Source: Staphylococcus pragensis
GTDB taxonomy: Bacteria > Bacillota > Bacilli > Staphylococcales > Staphylococcaceae
Direction: 5' to 3'
Assembly: GCF_004785665.1 (NCBI RefSeq)
Contig: NZ_SRPJ01000006.1
Coordinates: 21,273-85,272 of the forward strand
Length of the DNA: 64,000 bases
A model generated the notes under the pieces. That model was not told the DNA's origin. It searched no databases and was given only the letters and a program-made list of their open reading frames with translations. Numbering within the stretch: the stretch's first letter is position 1; each line of letters begins with the position of its first letter. Below, one piece after another: positions 1 through 9,668 of this stretch. A program made the translations under genes and the position numbers.

Positions 1-26
1 ACACATACTTTTTGGAGGTCTAAATA

Positions 27-1154
27 ATGAAAAAGTTAAAATTAATGACAATTGTTGGTACAAGACCAGAAATTATTAGATTGTCAGCAACAATTAAAGC
101 TTGTGACAAATATTTTAATCAAGTATTAGTGCATACTGGGCAAAACTATGATTATACATTAAATCAAGTGTTCTTTGAGGATTTAGAATTAAGAGAGCCT
201 GATCATTATTTAGAAGCTGTGGGTAGTCATTTAGGCGAAACTATGGGAAATATCTTGGCTAAATCATACGAAGTATTAGCTGAGGAACAACCAGATGCAT
301 TATTAATTTTAGGTGATACAAATAGTTGTTTAGCAGCAGTATCAGCAAAAAGACTTAAAATTCCTGTATTCCATATGGAAGCAGGTAATAGATGCTTTGA
401 CCAAAATGTACCTGAAGAAATTAATCGTAAAATTGTTGACCATGTAAGTGATGTGAACTTACCATACACAGAACATAGTAGACGTTACTTATTGGATGAA
501 GGTTTCCAAAAACAAAATATTTTTGTTACTGGTTCACCTATGAAAGAAGTTTTAGATGAATATGCTTATAAAATTAATGAAAGCGATATTTTAAATAAAT
601 TAGAATTAGAATCTCAAAAATACATTTTAGTTTCAGCTCATCGTGAAGAAAATATTGATAATGAGAAAAATTTCTTATCATTAATGAATGCAATTAATGA
701 TATTGCTGAAAAATATCAAATTCCAGTTATTTATTCTACACACCCTAGAAGTTGGAAAAAAATTGAGGAAAGAAACTTTAAATTCCATCCATTAGTTAGA
801 CAATTAAAACCATTTGGTTTCTTTGATTATAATGCACTTCAAAAAAATGCATTTGTAGTTTTATCTGATAGCGGGACTTTATCTGAAGAATCATCAATTT
901 TAAAATTCCCAGGAGTTTTAATACGTACTTCAACTGAAAGACCCGAAGTACTTGATAAAGGTACAGTAATTGTAGGTGGTATTTCATATGATAACCTTGT
1001 TCAATCTGTTGAATTAGCTAAATCTATGCAAGAAAATGATGAACCAATGATTGATGCTATTGATTATAAAGATACGAATGTATCAACTAAAGTGGTAAAA
1101 ATCATCCAAAGTTACAAAGACATTATTAATCGTAATACTTGGAGAAAATCATGA
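27..1154 (+). CDS. capG: CapG-like UDP-N-acetylglucosamine 2-epimerase family enzyme (UDP-L-FucNAc pathway)
   Basis: This 375-aa cytosolic protein belongs to the non-hydrolysing UDP-GlcNAc 2-epimerase fold. GTRPE is at residues 11-15, EAGNR near 118, SAHREEN near 203 and [10 protein letters not shown] near 281. Within this fold it resembles S. aureus CapG, the C2 epimerase that completes UDP-N-acetyl-L-fucosamine after CapE and CapF. The EAGNR motif, where ManNAc epimerases have EAGLR, supports the FucNAc assignment and separates it from the second epimerase at 6647. The ATG has a strong GGAGG ribosome site at 15-19. capE and capF would be expected just upstream, outside the window. The stop overlaps the next start (ATGA), so translation is probably coupled. 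The fold is certain; the exact sugar substrate is inferred from family and context. Confidence 0.85.
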   Translation: MKKLKLMTIVGTRPEIIRLSATIKACDKYFNQVLVHTGQNYDYTLNQVFFEDLELREPDHYLEAVGSHLGETMGNILAKSYEVLAEEQPDALLILGDTNSCLAAVSAKRLKIPVFHMEAGNRCFDQNVPEEINRKIVDHVSDVNLPYTEHSRRYLLDEGFQKQNIFVTGSPMKEVLDEYAYKINESDILNKLELESQKYILVSAHREENIDNEKNFLSLMNAINDIAEKYQIPVIYSTHPRSWKKIEERNFKFHPLVRQLKPFGFFDYNALQKNAFVVLSDSGTLSEESSILKFPGVLIRTSTERPEVLDKGTVIVGGISYDNLVQSVELAKSMQENDEPMIDAIDYKDTNVSTKVVKIIQSYKDIINRNTWRKS

Positions 1155-1774
1155 TTAATAAAGTATTAGGTTTATTAAAATCTCCATCTTCAAAAGAAAA
1201 AAATATAAGAGTTAATAGATTAGCTTACGTTAAAAATTCAACTTTTGAAGGAAATAATTATATAGACCGATTTTGTAAAATAAGAAATTCATCTATAGGG
1301 AAATATAGTTACATTGGTTTTGGTAGTGACTTTAATAATGTAGAGATTGGGAACTATTGCTCAATCTCTTCTGATGTAAAGATGGGCTTAGGAAAGCATC
1401 CAGTCGATTATTTCAGTAGTTCACCGGTATTTTATTCGAATAATAATCCTTTTGGAACTAAAGAAGCATATTTAAAATTCGATGAAAATCCTAAAAAAAC
1501 AATTATTGAACATGATGTTTGGATTGGAGCTAACGTTATTATTCTTGATGGAGTAAGAATCGGAACCGGAGCTATAGTAGCCACAGGCTCTGTAGTTACA
1601 AAAGATATTGCTCCTTATGAAGTCGTAGGTGGGGTGCCTGCAAAGATAATAAAAAAAAGATTTGATGAAGATACTATCGCCCAGTTACTTGAAAGCAAAT
1701 GGTGGACTATGAATCCTAAAACTTTAAAAAACGAAAACTTTACTCTAAATAATTTAAAAGTTTCAAAGGAATAG
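1151..1774 (+). CDS. Hexapeptide-repeat O-acetyltransferase of the capsule cluster
   Basis: This 207-aa protein is of the left-handed beta-helix (LbH, xenobiotic/CatB-like) acetyltransferase family. Isoleucine-patch hexapeptides run from about residue 30 to 175, including the late block [20 protein letters not shown] and [14 protein letters not shown], which is typical of acetyl-CoA dependent O-acetyltransferases. The start is placed at the ATG at 1151 because GGAG lies at 1141-1144 with good spacing; an upstream TTG at 1139 has no better site. The start overlaps the capG stop. By position it is the counterpart of S. aureus CapH, which O-acetylates the capsule, so a role in modifying a repeat-unit sugar is likely. 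The acceptor cannot be read from the sequence. Confidence 0.8.
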   Translation: MINKVLGLLKSPSSKEKNIRVNRLAYVKNSTFEGNNYIDRFCKIRNSSIGKYSYIGFGSDFNNVEIGNYCSISSDVKMGLGKHPVDYFSSSPVFYSNNNPFGTKEAYLKFDENPKKTIIEHDVWIGANVIILDGVRIGTGAIVATGSVVTKDIAPYEVVGGVPAKIIKKRFDEDTIAQLLESKWWTMNPKTLKNENFTLNNLKVSKE

Positions 1775-1784
1775 GAAGAGATTA

Positions 1785-2897
1785 ATGAAAATTTTAAATA
1801 TAGTATCTAGTAACATTGTTCAAGACCCTAGAATTTTGAAACAAATGGAAACTATTAAAAATATTACTAACACTCATTTAATGGTTGGTATGAATAATAA
1901 AAATGTTACTGAAGAGCGTTTAAAAAATTTAGATTTTAAATATAAATTGCTTGGAGAAAAAAGTGATAACAATTCAATCTTTAGTAAATTGTTAAAGAGA
2001 ATAAATTTTGCCAGAGGAGTTATTAGACAAATTAAAAGATATAAACCTGATGTTATTCATGCAAATGATTTTGACGTATTATTAATGGTTTATTTAAGTG
2101 GTTATAAAAAGGCGAATATCATTTTTGATGCGCATGAAATTTATGCAAAAAATTCTTTTATCAATAAATTTTCAATTATTTCTAAAACTGTTGAAATAAT
2201 TGAAAAGTTCATAATTGATAAAAGAGTAAATTCATTTATAACTGTTAGTCATGCTGCAAAATTATACTATGAAAAAAAAGGCTATAAAAAAACCCCGTAT
2301 GTTATAACTAATGCGCCTATTATTAAAGAAAATAGGGTTTTTGAGGAAAAAGAAAAGATAAATGAAATAGTATATCAAGGCCAAATAGTAGCTAATAGAG
2401 GATATGAAGAATTTGTAAAAGCTGCTACATATCATAGAGATGGACCCTTATATATAGTAAGAGGATTTGGTCCATTAGAGAGTGAGATTAAGCATTTAAT
2501 TGAAAGTACAAATGCTCATGCTAAAATCGATGATCCTGTTGAAGTGAAAGAATTAGTAGATAAATTAACTGAAAGTGATATCGGTGTAGTACTTACTAAG
2601 CCAATATCTATTAATTATGAATATACTGTATCTAATAAAATATTTGAATGTATACATGCTGGTCTTCCAGTGATATTATCCCCTGTAAAAGAGCATCATT
2701 ATCTCAATAATGAATATAATTTCGGGATAGTTATTGAAGAAGTTACACCACAAAATATTTTTGAAGCAGTTCAAAGCTTAATAAATGATAAAAGTTTGTA
2801 TAATAAACTAAGAAAAAATGCAATTGAGGCTTCTCAAAAATTGAATTGGCAAAATGAAAGCAAAAAATTAGTTGAATTGTATAGAAAATCAGTTTAG
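1785..2897 (+). CDS. Glycosyltransferase, GT4 (glycosyl transferase group 1) family
   Basis: A 370-aa GT-B fold glycosyltransferase. The N-terminal half has the acceptor-side pattern with DVIHANDFD near residue 90 and FDAHEIYAKN near 115. The C-terminal donor domain ends with a TVSNKIFECIHAGLPVILS block around residue 280, the E-rich nucleotide-sugar site seen in GT4 enzymes. There is no signal or membrane segment, so it should act on the inner face of the membrane, adding one sugar to the undecaprenyl-linked repeat. The ribosome site AGGAAGAG precedes the ATG. Base composition is markedly A-rich, like the next two genes, as is usual for serotype-specific genes exchanged between strains. Sugar specificity is unknown. 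Confidence 0.8.
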   Translation: MKILNIVSSNIVQDPRILKQMETIKNITNTHLMVGMNNKNVTEERLKNLDFKYKLLGEKSDNNSIFSKLLKRINFARGVIRQIKRYKPDVIHANDFDVLLMVYLSGYKKANIIFDAHEIYAKNSFINKFSIISKTVEIIEKFIIDKRVNSFITVSHAAKLYYEKKGYKKTPYVITNAPIIKENRVFEEKEKINEIVYQGQIVANRGYEEFVKAATYHRDGPLYIVRGFGPLESEIKHLIESTNAHAKIDDPVEVKELVDKLTESDIGVVLTKPISINYEYTVSNKIFECIHAGLPVILSPVKEHHYLNNEYNFGIVIEEVTPQNIFEAVQSLINDKSLYNKLRKNAIEASQKLNWQNESKKLVELYRKSV

Positions 2898-2913
2898 TGA
2901 AAGAAGGAGTAGA

Positions 2914-4074
2914 ATGAAATATTTTATGCTATGCTCAATAATAAGTATGAACTTATTTATTGTAGTATCAACTTTATTTAGCCAAGTCTTTCACTTAAAT
3001 ATAATTATGTTGTATTATCCAGTCATGATTTTAGTAACAGTTGGTACTATTGGATATTGTATATTTAATATACTATTATCTAAAAAACTTCCTATTGGAG
3101 TAATAGTATTATTAACAATATCTATTCTGATTTTAATAGCGTATTTTGTATCGCCACATAATTCGGAAAGATTATCCAAAAATACTATAAGATTTTTTAT
3201 ATTATGGTGTGTTAGTGCCTCAATAGCTGGTATTTACATTAAAAGTATCTCTAGAAAAAAAGTGGAAAGTTTTTTTAAGATAATATTTATTATTTTTTCA
3301 ATGACGTTTTTATTTGTAATCTTAATTCCATATTTACTTGGTAAATTACCTACTCCAGTAGTTTTTGGGTTAATGAATTATCAAAATGCGTCATACATAT
3401 CTGCATTTACTGTTGGATTAGGATGTTATCTTATTTTAAAAGGCGATTTAAAGCACAGAAATTTTTATGTTTTTATGACAATTATTACATTTCCTTCTGT
3501 TTTTATCCCTGGAGGTAGAGGAGGAGCAATTCTATTAATACTTTACTCTCTATTAACAATTGTACTTATAACATTTAAAAGAAATATCTCTTTTTATCTT
3601 AAAATCGCAATTTACACGGTAGCTTTTTTAGCTAGTGCTGCATTACTAATTTTTGTTAGTAATGGAGATAATAGGACTTTTTCTTATATAAAAAACGGTA
3701 GCTTTGATATTAATGGAACTTCTGGCAGAGGACCAATCTATGAAATGAGTTTACATTATATTTCTGAAAAACCATTAATAGGGTATGGCCCATTTAATTA
3801 TTATCATTTGATTGATAATATACCACACAATATTGTTTTAGAAATGTTATTATCGTATGGATTTCTAGGACTAATAATTTTAGTTTTTCTAATAATTTTA
3901 GTTCTTATAAAATTCTTTACTCATTACGATAAAAACTCAATAGACTTATTAGTCGTTTTTATTACTATTTACCCTATAACAATGTTAATGTTTAGTACAA
4001 ATTATTTAGTAGTGGGTGAATTATGGTTTGCTGTATTTTACTTTTTAACTAAGGAACGGAATCAAAATGTCTAA
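2914..4074 (+). CDS. O-antigen polymerase-like Wzy (CapJ-type) membrane protein
   Basis: A 386-aa polytopic membrane protein with about ten hydrophobic segments and a larger external loop near residues 265-310 (including TSGRGPIYEM and LIGYGPFNY), the hallmark of Wzy/O-antigen ligase family proteins. It would polymerise lipid-linked repeat units outside the membrane. The start is set at the ATG at 2914, preceded by AGAAGGAG at 2902-2909; this begins after the stop of the glycosyltransferase. It ends inside the next gene (8-bp overlap with the flippase start). Sequence is poorly conserved in this family, so the call rests on topology, the GRG/GYG loop and the position next to a Wzx-like gene. 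Confidence 0.75.
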   Translation: MKYFMLCSIISMNLFIVVSTLFSQVFHLNIIMLYYPVMILVTVGTIGYCIFNILLSKKLPIGVIVLLTISILILIAYFVSPHNSERLSKNTIRFFILWCVSASIAGIYIKSISRKKVESFFKIIFIIFSMTFLFVILIPYLLGKLPTPVVFGLMNYQNASYISAFTVGLGCYLILKGDLKHRNFYVFMTIITFPSVFIPGGRGGAILLILYSLLTIVLITFKRNISFYLKIAIYTVAFLASAALLIFVSNGDNRTFSYIKNGSFDINGTSGRGPIYEMSLHYISEKPLIGYGPFNYYHLIDNIPHNIVLEMLLSYGFLGLIILVFLIILVLIKFFTHYDKNSIDLLVVFITIYPITMLMFSTNYLVVGELWFAVFYFLTKERNQNV

Positions 4075-5263
4075 GAAATTATTTATAATCGACACTTTAA
4101 AAACTATTTCAAGTTCGTTATTGATTGCACTAGGCTTACAATTTATTTCTTATCCATTTATTCATAGAATACTTGGTGATAAAAGTTTTGGACAAATACT
4201 AACAATATACACAATAATCACTATTAGTAGTGTAGTTCTAGGAAATACGCTTAATAATATTCGATTAATTAATGTCGATTATTATTCCGCTGATTATTAC
4301 TATTCGAAGTTTCGCAAAGTATTACACATTTCAGTATTAATTGAAACATTAATTTTGTTCATTATTTTTCAATTGTTTTTTAATTTAGGGATTTTAGAAA
4401 CAATATTAATATTAGTAGTTAACTATTTGATGTGCTTAAGAGTATACTTAAATGTCTTTTTTAGAATGAAGCTTGATTACAATAAAATATTGTATGTTGC
4501 TATTATTCAATTTGTAGGTATGATGATTGGACTTTTAATCTTTTTCTTAATTCATTATTGGGTTCTTATATTTTTAGTTAGTGAATCTTTCGCTCTATTA
4601 TATACATTTTATGAGTTGAGAAAGGTTAAAGCTAAATCTCAAGATTCTAATTCAAAGCCAATAGTAAAAGACTTTATTATGTTATTTAGTACAAATGGCC
4701 TAAATAATATTAATTTGTATTTAGATCGTTTAATAATTTTGCCAATTATTGGAGGGAAAGCTGTAACATTAGCCTTTTTAGCAACATTTATTGGGAAAAT
4801 GTTAGCTACGTTTATGTCTCCAATTAATAATGTACTATTATCTTATATCTCAGTAAATTCTAACTTAAATAAGTTTAAGCAATACGTTAATGTAAACCTC
4901 ATTAGTTTTGCAGCTATGCTAATAGTATTGATAATAAGTTATCCATTAACTATCTTTGTAGTTTCTAAATTATATCAAACAGATGTAAATAATATTAAAA
5001 GCTTTATTATTATAGGAAATTTGGGTGTTTTAATTAATTCAGTTACTATAGCTATACAAGCTCTTAATACGCGATATGCATCAATTACAAAACAAGCTAA
5101 TTACATAGGTGTGCATACTGTTATTTACATTTTGTTAAGTATATTCTTTACTAATATTTATGGCTTGGCAGGCTTTTTTGGAACAATGCTTATTTTAAAT
5201 TTAATTAAATTTCTAGTATTAAATACAATTGGTTTTAGAAATGCAAAAAAGAGCACAGTTTAA
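4067..5263 (+). CDS. Wzx-like polysaccharide flippase (CapK-type, MOP superfamily)
   Basis: A 398-aa integral membrane protein with about twelve transmembrane segments and short polar loops, the pattern of the polysaccharide transport (Wzx) branch of the MOP superfamily. The N-terminus LKTISSSLLIALGLQFISYPFI and the later NGLNNINLYLDRLIILPIIGG repeat-like start of the second half fit Wzx proteins. It is expected to flip the undecaprenyl-diphosphate repeat unit across the membrane for the Wzy protein encoded just before it. The start overlaps the Wzy gene by 8 bases. A-rich composition matches its two upstream neighbours. No other function is suggested. Confidence 0.75.
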   Translation: MSKKLFIIDTLKTISSSLLIALGLQFISYPFIHRILGDKSFGQILTIYTIITISSVVLGNTLNNIRLINVDYYSADYYYSKFRKVLHISVLIETLILFIIFQLFFNLGILETILILVVNYLMCLRVYLNVFFRMKLDYNKILYVAIIQFVGMMIGLLIFFLIHYWVLIFLVSESFALLYTFYELRKVKAKSQDSNSKPIVKDFIMLFSTNGLNNINLYLDRLIILPIIGGKAVTLAFLATFIGKMLATFMSPINNVLLSYISVNSNLNKFKQYVNVNLISFAAMLIVLIISYPLTIFVVSKLYQTDVNNIKSFIIIGNLGVLINSVTIAIQALNTRYASITKQANYIGVHTVIYILLSIFFTNIYGLAGFFGTMLILNLIKFLVLNTIGFRNAKKSTV

Positions 5264-5331
5264 TAAATTTATTTTAAAATTTTACATGTAATAAACACAC
5301 AAAATACACTTTAAATATGGAGGATTTGAAA

Positions 5332-6603
5332 TTGAAATTAACAGTAGTAGGATTAGGATATATTGGATTACCGACTTCAATTATGTTTGCAAAACACGGT
5401 GTAGATGTATTAGGTGTAGATATTAACCAAAAGACAATTGACAGTTTACAAAATGGTAGGGTGAATATTGAAGAACCAGGACTACAAGAAGTTTTTGAAG
5501 AAGTACTTGACAAAGGAAAATTAAAAATATCAACTAAACCGGCAGAAGCCGATGCTTTCATCATTTCAGTTCCAACACCAAATAATGATGATGAGTATGA
5601 ATCTTGTGATATATCAATTGTATTAAGTGCAGTAAATAGCATTCTTCCTTCTCTAAAAAAAGGAGATACGATTATTGTCGAGTCTACAATTGCACCACGT
5701 ACAATGGATGATCATGTAAAACCTCTTATTGAAAAAGAAGGATTTACTATTGGTGAAGACGTTTATTTAGTTCATTGTCCAGAACGTGTTTTACCAGGAA
5801 AAATTTTAGAGGAATTAGTGTACAACAATCGAATTATTGGTGGTGTCACTCAAAACTGTGTTGAAGCAGGTAAACGTGTATATAGTACTTTTGTAAAGGG
5901 AGAAATGATTGAAACGAATGCGCGTACTGCTGAAATGAGTAAACTAATGGAAAATACTTATCGTGATTTAAATATCTCATTGGCTAATGAATTAACTAAA
6001 ATTAGTAATAATTTAGGTATTAATGTTTTAGATGTTATTGAAATGGCTAATAAACATCCACGTGTAAATATTCATTCTCCAGGGCCAGGAGTTGGGGGAC
6101 ACTGTTTAGCAGTGGATCCATATTTCATCATTGCTAAAGATCCTGAAAACTCACCATTAATTCAAACTGGACGAAAAATTAACCGTTCTATGCCTAAATA
6201 TGTAGTTGAAAATGTTAAACGTATTTTATCAGAAATAAATAATCCTAAAGTTACAGTGTTTGGTCTAACATATAAAGGGGATGTAGATGATATTCGCGAA
6301 TCACCAGCATTTGATATTTATAAATTATTACAGGAAGAAAATCTAGAAGTAACTGCTTATGATCCACACGTAGAATTAGATTTTGTAGAAAAAGATATTA
6401 AAAAAGCAACTAAAGATTCATCACTTGTTTTAATACTTACTGACCATTCAGAATTTAAATCGTTTGATGATAGTGAATTTGAAAATATGAAAAATAAAAT
6501 CATTTTTGATACAAAAAATGTTGTTAAGTCTAAATTTGATAAGGTTTCTTACTTTAATTATGGCAATTTATATGAAACTAAAAATATTGAACTAAAAAAG
6601 TAA
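5332..6603 (+). CDS. capO: UDP-N-acetyl-D-mannosamine dehydrogenase CapO
   Basis: A 423-aa enzyme of the UDP-glucose/GDP-mannose dehydrogenase family, closely resembling S. aureus CapO. It oxidises UDP-ManNAc to UDP-ManNAcA with two NAD+. The N-terminal Rossmann motif is GLGYIG (residues 6-11). The catalytic-Cys loop GPGVGGHCLAVDP is near residue 250, and the C-terminal NAD domain carries VFGLTYKGDVDDIRESPA near 310. I start it at the TTG at 5332, because GGAGG at 5319-5323 sits 8 bases upstream and itself overlaps the in-frame ATG at 5317, which therefore cannot be the start. CapP, which makes the substrate, follows 43 bases later. Confidence 0.9.
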   Translation: MKLTVVGLGYIGLPTSIMFAKHGVDVLGVDINQKTIDSLQNGRVNIEEPGLQEVFEEVLDKGKLKISTKPAEADAFIISVPTPNNDDEYESCDISIVLSAVNSILPSLKKGDTIIVESTIAPRTMDDHVKPLIEKEGFTIGEDVYLVHCPERVLPGKILEELVYNNRIIGGVTQNCVEAGKRVYSTFVKGEMIETNARTAEMSKLMENTYRDLNISLANELTKISNNLGINVLDVIEMANKHPRVNIHSPGPGVGGHCLAVDPYFIIAKDPENSPLIQTGRKINRSMPKYVVENVKRILSEINNPKVTVFGLTYKGDVDDIRESPAFDIYKLLQEENLEVTAYDPHVELDFVEKDIKKATKDSSLVLILTDHSEFKSFDDSEFENMKNKIIFDTKNVVKSKFDKVSYFNYGNLYETKNIELKK

Positions 6604-6646
6604 TTTAGTATAACAGTTACAATATTCAATATGTAAGGGGTATAAA

Positions 6647-7774
6647 ATGAAGAAAATAATGACTATTTTTGGAACTCGTCCTGAAGCAATCAAGATGGCG
6701 CCTTTAGTAAAAGAGTTAGAAAAAAATGAAAATCTTGAACCAATTGTTGTAATTACTGCTCAACATAGAGAGATGTTGGATAGTGTATTGCAAATTTTTG
6801 ATGTTAAACCCGATCATGACTTAAATATTATGAAAGCAAACCAAACTTTAGCTGAACTTACATCCAGAATTACCACTAAATTAGATGAAGTAATAAAAAA
6901 AGAACAACCAGACATGGTACTAGTTCATGGAGATACAACTTCTACATTTGTAGGTGGATTAACTGCATTTTATAATCAAACGCCTATAGGTCATGTTGAA
7001 GCGGGATTAAGAACGTGGAATAAGTATTCACCATTCCCCGAGGAAATGAATCGAGTTATGGTAGGAAATCTAGCAGATTTGAATTTTGCACCAACTAATA
7101 ATGCTGCAGATAATTTGAGAAATGAAAATAAATCTGATGAAAGTATTGTAGTTACTGGTAATACTGCCATTGATGCAATGAAGACAACTATTAAAGAAGA
7201 TTATCATTCAGATATTCTTCAAAAACATAGTGATAAGAAAATTATTTTATTAACAGCTCACAGAAGAGAAAATACTGGAGAACCAATGCATAATATTTTC
7301 AAAGCAGTGAAACGACTAGTGGATGAATATGAAGATATTGTAGTGGTTTATCCTATGCATAAAAATCCTAAAGTTAGAGATATTGCTAGTAAGTATTTAG
7401 AAAATCATTCGAGAATTGAGCTTATTGAACCGCTCGATGTAGTAGATTTTCATAATTTCGCAAATCAATCTCATTTAATACTGACTGATTCAGGCGGCGT
7501 ACAAGAAGAAGCCCCTTCTCTAGGTAAACCAGTATTAGTATTACGAGATACAACTGAACGTCCTGAAGGTGTTCAAGCTGGTACCCTAAAAGTAATTGGT
7601 ACTGATTTTAAGTCAGTTTTAGAAGAAACAAGAAACTTATTAGAGAATAAAGATGAATATTTAAAAATGAGCAAAGCTAGCAACCCTTATGGTGATGGTA
7701 AAGCTTCAAAACGTATTTGTGAAAATATTGAATATTATTTTAAATTAAGAGCAGATAAGCCAACCTCTTTTTAA
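6647..7774 (+). CDS. capP: UDP-N-acetylglucosamine 2-epimerase (non-hydrolysing), CapP/MnaA type
   Basis: A 375-aa cytosolic enzyme converting UDP-GlcNAc to UDP-ManNAc, the substrate of CapO encoded immediately upstream. Visible family signatures are FGTRPEAIKMAPL at the N-terminus, HGDTTST near residue 95, HVEAGLRT near 117, TAHRREN near 204 and SGGVQEEAPSLGKPVLVLR near 282. The EAGLR form distinguishes it from the CapG-type epimerase at the start of the window. The gene has a good AAGGGG ribosome site. In staphylococci the same activity also feeds teichoic acid linkage-unit synthesis (MnaA), but the capO neighbour points to capsule. It is followed by a strong intergenic hairpin at 7782-7821. 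Confidence 0.88.
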   Translation: MKKIMTIFGTRPEAIKMAPLVKELEKNENLEPIVVITAQHREMLDSVLQIFDVKPDHDLNIMKANQTLAELTSRITTKLDEVIKKEQPDMVLVHGDTTSTFVGGLTAFYNQTPIGHVEAGLRTWNKYSPFPEEMNRVMVGNLADLNFAPTNNAADNLRNENKSDESIVVTGNTAIDAMKTTIKEDYHSDILQKHSDKKIILLTAHRRENTGEPMHNIFKAVKRLVDEYEDIVVVYPMHKNPKVRDIASKYLENHSRIELIEPLDVVDFHNFANQSHLILTDSGGVQEEAPSLGKPVLVLRDTTERPEGVQAGTLKVIGTDFKSVLEETRNLLENKDEYLKMSKASNPYGDGKASKRICENIEYYFKLRADKPTSF

Positions 7775-7781
7775 ATAAATA

Positions 7782-7821
7782 GATACATTTCTATACTAAG
7801 AAATTAGTATGGAAGTGTATT
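7782..7821 (+). other. 18-bp hairpin with GAAA tetraloop inside the capsule operon
   Basis: The arm GATACATTTCTATACTAA at 7782-7799 pairs along its whole length (15 Watson-Crick pairs and 3 G-T wobbles) with the arm at 7804-7821, closing a GAAA (GNRA) tetraloop at 7800-7803. It sits between capP and the next glycosyltransferase start at 7848. There is no immediate T-tract, so it is not an ordinary terminator. It may be a processing or stability element, an attenuator, or a recombination boundary. Confidence 0.6.
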
Positions 7822-7847
7822 TATCTAAAATTTTTAGGAGAGATAAT

Positions 7848-9053
7848 ATGAAAAGTGCGATTTTTTTGACTATCAAAGAAATGGACAGTATAAATGAAAC
7901 AGGAATTTATCATGATTTTATAAATGAGTTAGGTAAATACTATGATAAAGTTTTAGTTGTATCCCCAATACAAAGAAGAAATAAAAGTAAAACTCATATT
8001 AAAGAATTTAAAAATATAAATATTTTAAGAGTTAAAATTCCTAATATTACAAAAACGAATGTAATTGAAAAAGGAATAAGTACAGTATTAATTGAAAGTT
8101 TATATGATAAAGCCTTAAAAAAATTTTATAGTAAAGAGAATTTTGACACAATATTTTATTCTACTCCACCTATTACGTTTCCAAACCTAATTAGTAATTT
8201 GAAAAAACGTAATAATGCTACCACATATTTAATGTTGAAAGATATTTTCCCACAAAATGCTATAGATTTAAATATGTTTAAGAAAACTAGTCCTTTTTAT
8301 AGCTTTTTCAGAATTAAAGAGAAAAAAACTTATAGAATTTCTGATTATATAGGTGTTATGTCTCCGAAGAATAAAGAATTCATACTTAAACATAATAAAT
8401 TTATTGATAAAAATAAAGTTCATATATTTAGAAACGCGTTATATGATACTTCAAAAGAAATTGAAATTAATAAAGAGAAATTATATACCAAGTACAACTT
8501 AAATACTAATAAAGTAACATTCATTTATGGAGGAAATTTGGGAGCTCCACAAGGAGCAGAAAATATTAAAGAAGTAATAAAAAACTTTAATAAAGTTGAA
8601 AATGGGCAATTGGTTATTGTCGGAAGTGGAACAAAATTTGCTGAAATACAAAATTATGGAGAAAAAATTGATAATGTCCATATTTTTAATCAATTACCAA
8701 AAAATGATTACGATGAACTGTTAAAAGTTAGCGATGTAGGTTTAATCTTCTTAGATAAGAGATTTACTATACCTAATTATCCTTCTAGATTATCAAGTTA
8801 TTTGATGTTAAGTAAACCAATATTAGCTATGACTGATCCTAACACAGATATTGGCTTAGAAATAGTGAATAATCAATGTGGCTATTGGATTAATGATGGC
8901 AACGTTGATAATTTTATCGATAAAGCTGTCGAGATTTCTAATAATCATGAGTTACGAACAAAGATGGGTAATAATTCCAAATTAATGTTCAACAATTATT
9001 TTAAAATTGAAAACAACGTAAAAAATATGATGGACTTTATTTATCGTTATTAA
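7848..9053 (+). CDS. WbuB-like GT4 glycosyltransferase (possible L-FucNAc transferase)
   Basis: A 401-aa glycosyltransferase. The segment YLMLKDIFPQNAIDLNMF near residue 130 is characteristic of the WbuB/GT4 subgroup, which includes proposed L-fucosamine transferases of O-antigens and S. aureus CapL. The donor domain begins near VTFIYGGNLGAPQGAENI (about residue 225), with the YPSRLSSYLMLSKPILAM block near 310. The start is the ATG at 7848 with AGGAGAG upstream; an in-frame ATG at 7809 lies within the hairpin and has no ribosome site. With CapG supplying UDP-L-FucNAc, the likely job is adding L-FucNAc as the second sugar. That specificity is an inference. Confidence 0.75.
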   Translation: MKSAIFLTIKEMDSINETGIYHDFINELGKYYDKVLVVSPIQRRNKSKTHIKEFKNINILRVKIPNITKTNVIEKGISTVLIESLYDKALKKFYSKENFDTIFYSTPPITFPNLISNLKKRNNATTYLMLKDIFPQNAIDLNMFKKTSPFYSFFRIKEKKTYRISDYIGVMSPKNKEFILKHNKFIDKNKVHIFRNALYDTSKEIEINKEKLYTKYNLNTNKVTFIYGGNLGAPQGAENIKEVIKNFNKVENGQLVIVGSGTKFAEIQNYGEKIDNVHIFNQLPKNDYDELLKVSDVGLIFLDKRFTIPNYPSRLSSYLMLSKPILAMTDPNTDIGLEIVNNQCGYWINDGNVDNFIDKAVEISNNHELRTKMGNNSKLMFNNYFKIENNVKNMMDFIYRY

Positions 9054-9071
9054 AGTTTGCGAGGTGTAAAA

Positions 9072-9668
9072 ATGTTAAAAAGATTACTAGATATATCAGT
9101 AAGTTCAATAGGATTAATTATTTCCGCGCCAATTACATTGACTACTGCTATACTTATCTCAAAAAAACTAGGAAAACCTGTACTGTTTAAACAGATACGA
9201 CCAGGAATAAATGGTAAACCTTTTGAAATCTACAAATTTAGAACAATGACTGATGCAAGAGATGAAAAAGGTCAATTGCTTCCTAATTCTGAAAGGATGA
9301 CGGATTTTGGGAGATTAGTAAGAAAAACAAGCATCGATGAAATTCCACAACTTATTAATGTTTTAAAAGGTGATATAAGTTTAGTGGGTCCTAGACCTTT
9401 GTTAATGGAATATTTATCTCTTTACAATGAAGAACAAAAAAAACGTCACGATGTTAAACCTGGTATAACAGGTTGGGCCCAAATAAATGGTAGAAATGCT
9501 ATTTCTTGGGAACAAAAATTTAAATTGGACGTATTATACGTCGAAAATCAATCTCTAAAATTGGATATTTATATACTTTATAAAACAATTTTAAATGTTT
9601 TAAAAAGAAAAGACATAAATGCAAGTGAGACAGTTTCTATGAAGAGATTTGAGGGAAATAAAAAATGA
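9072..9668 (+). CDS. Priming sugar-1-phosphate transferase (CapM/PglC/EpsL family)
   Basis: A 198-aa monotopic polyprenyl-phosphate phosphoglycosyl transferase. It has one N-terminal membrane-inserting helix (about residues 7-29), then the family core: FKQIRPGINGKPFEIYKFRTM near 42-62, an SIDEIPQLINVLKGDISLVGPRP block near 90-112 containing the catalytic DE pair, and KPGITGWAQINGRN near 130. It transfers a sugar-1-phosphate from a UDP-sugar to undecaprenyl phosphate and so starts the repeat unit. The ATG at 9072 with GAGGTG upstream is the start. The two following genes are PglD- and PglE-like, so the first sugar is probably a diacetamido bacillosamine-type sugar and not the D-FucNAc used by S. 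aureus CapM. Confidence 0.85.
   Translation: MLKRLLDISVSSIGLIISAPITLTTAILISKKLGKPVLFKQIRPGINGKPFEIYKFRTMTDARDEKGQLLPNSERMTDFGRLVRKTSIDEIPQLINVLKGDISLVGPRPLLMEYLSLYNEEQKKRHDVKPGITGWAQINGRNAISWEQKFKLDVLYVENQSLKLDIYILYKTILNVLKRKDINASETVSMKRFEGNKK

Noticed and set aside
5317..5331. ATG start for capO at 5317
   Set aside because: The ATG overlaps the GGAGG Shine-Dalgarno that serves the TTG at 5332, and the known CapO N-terminus (MKLTVVGLGYIG) begins at that TTG.
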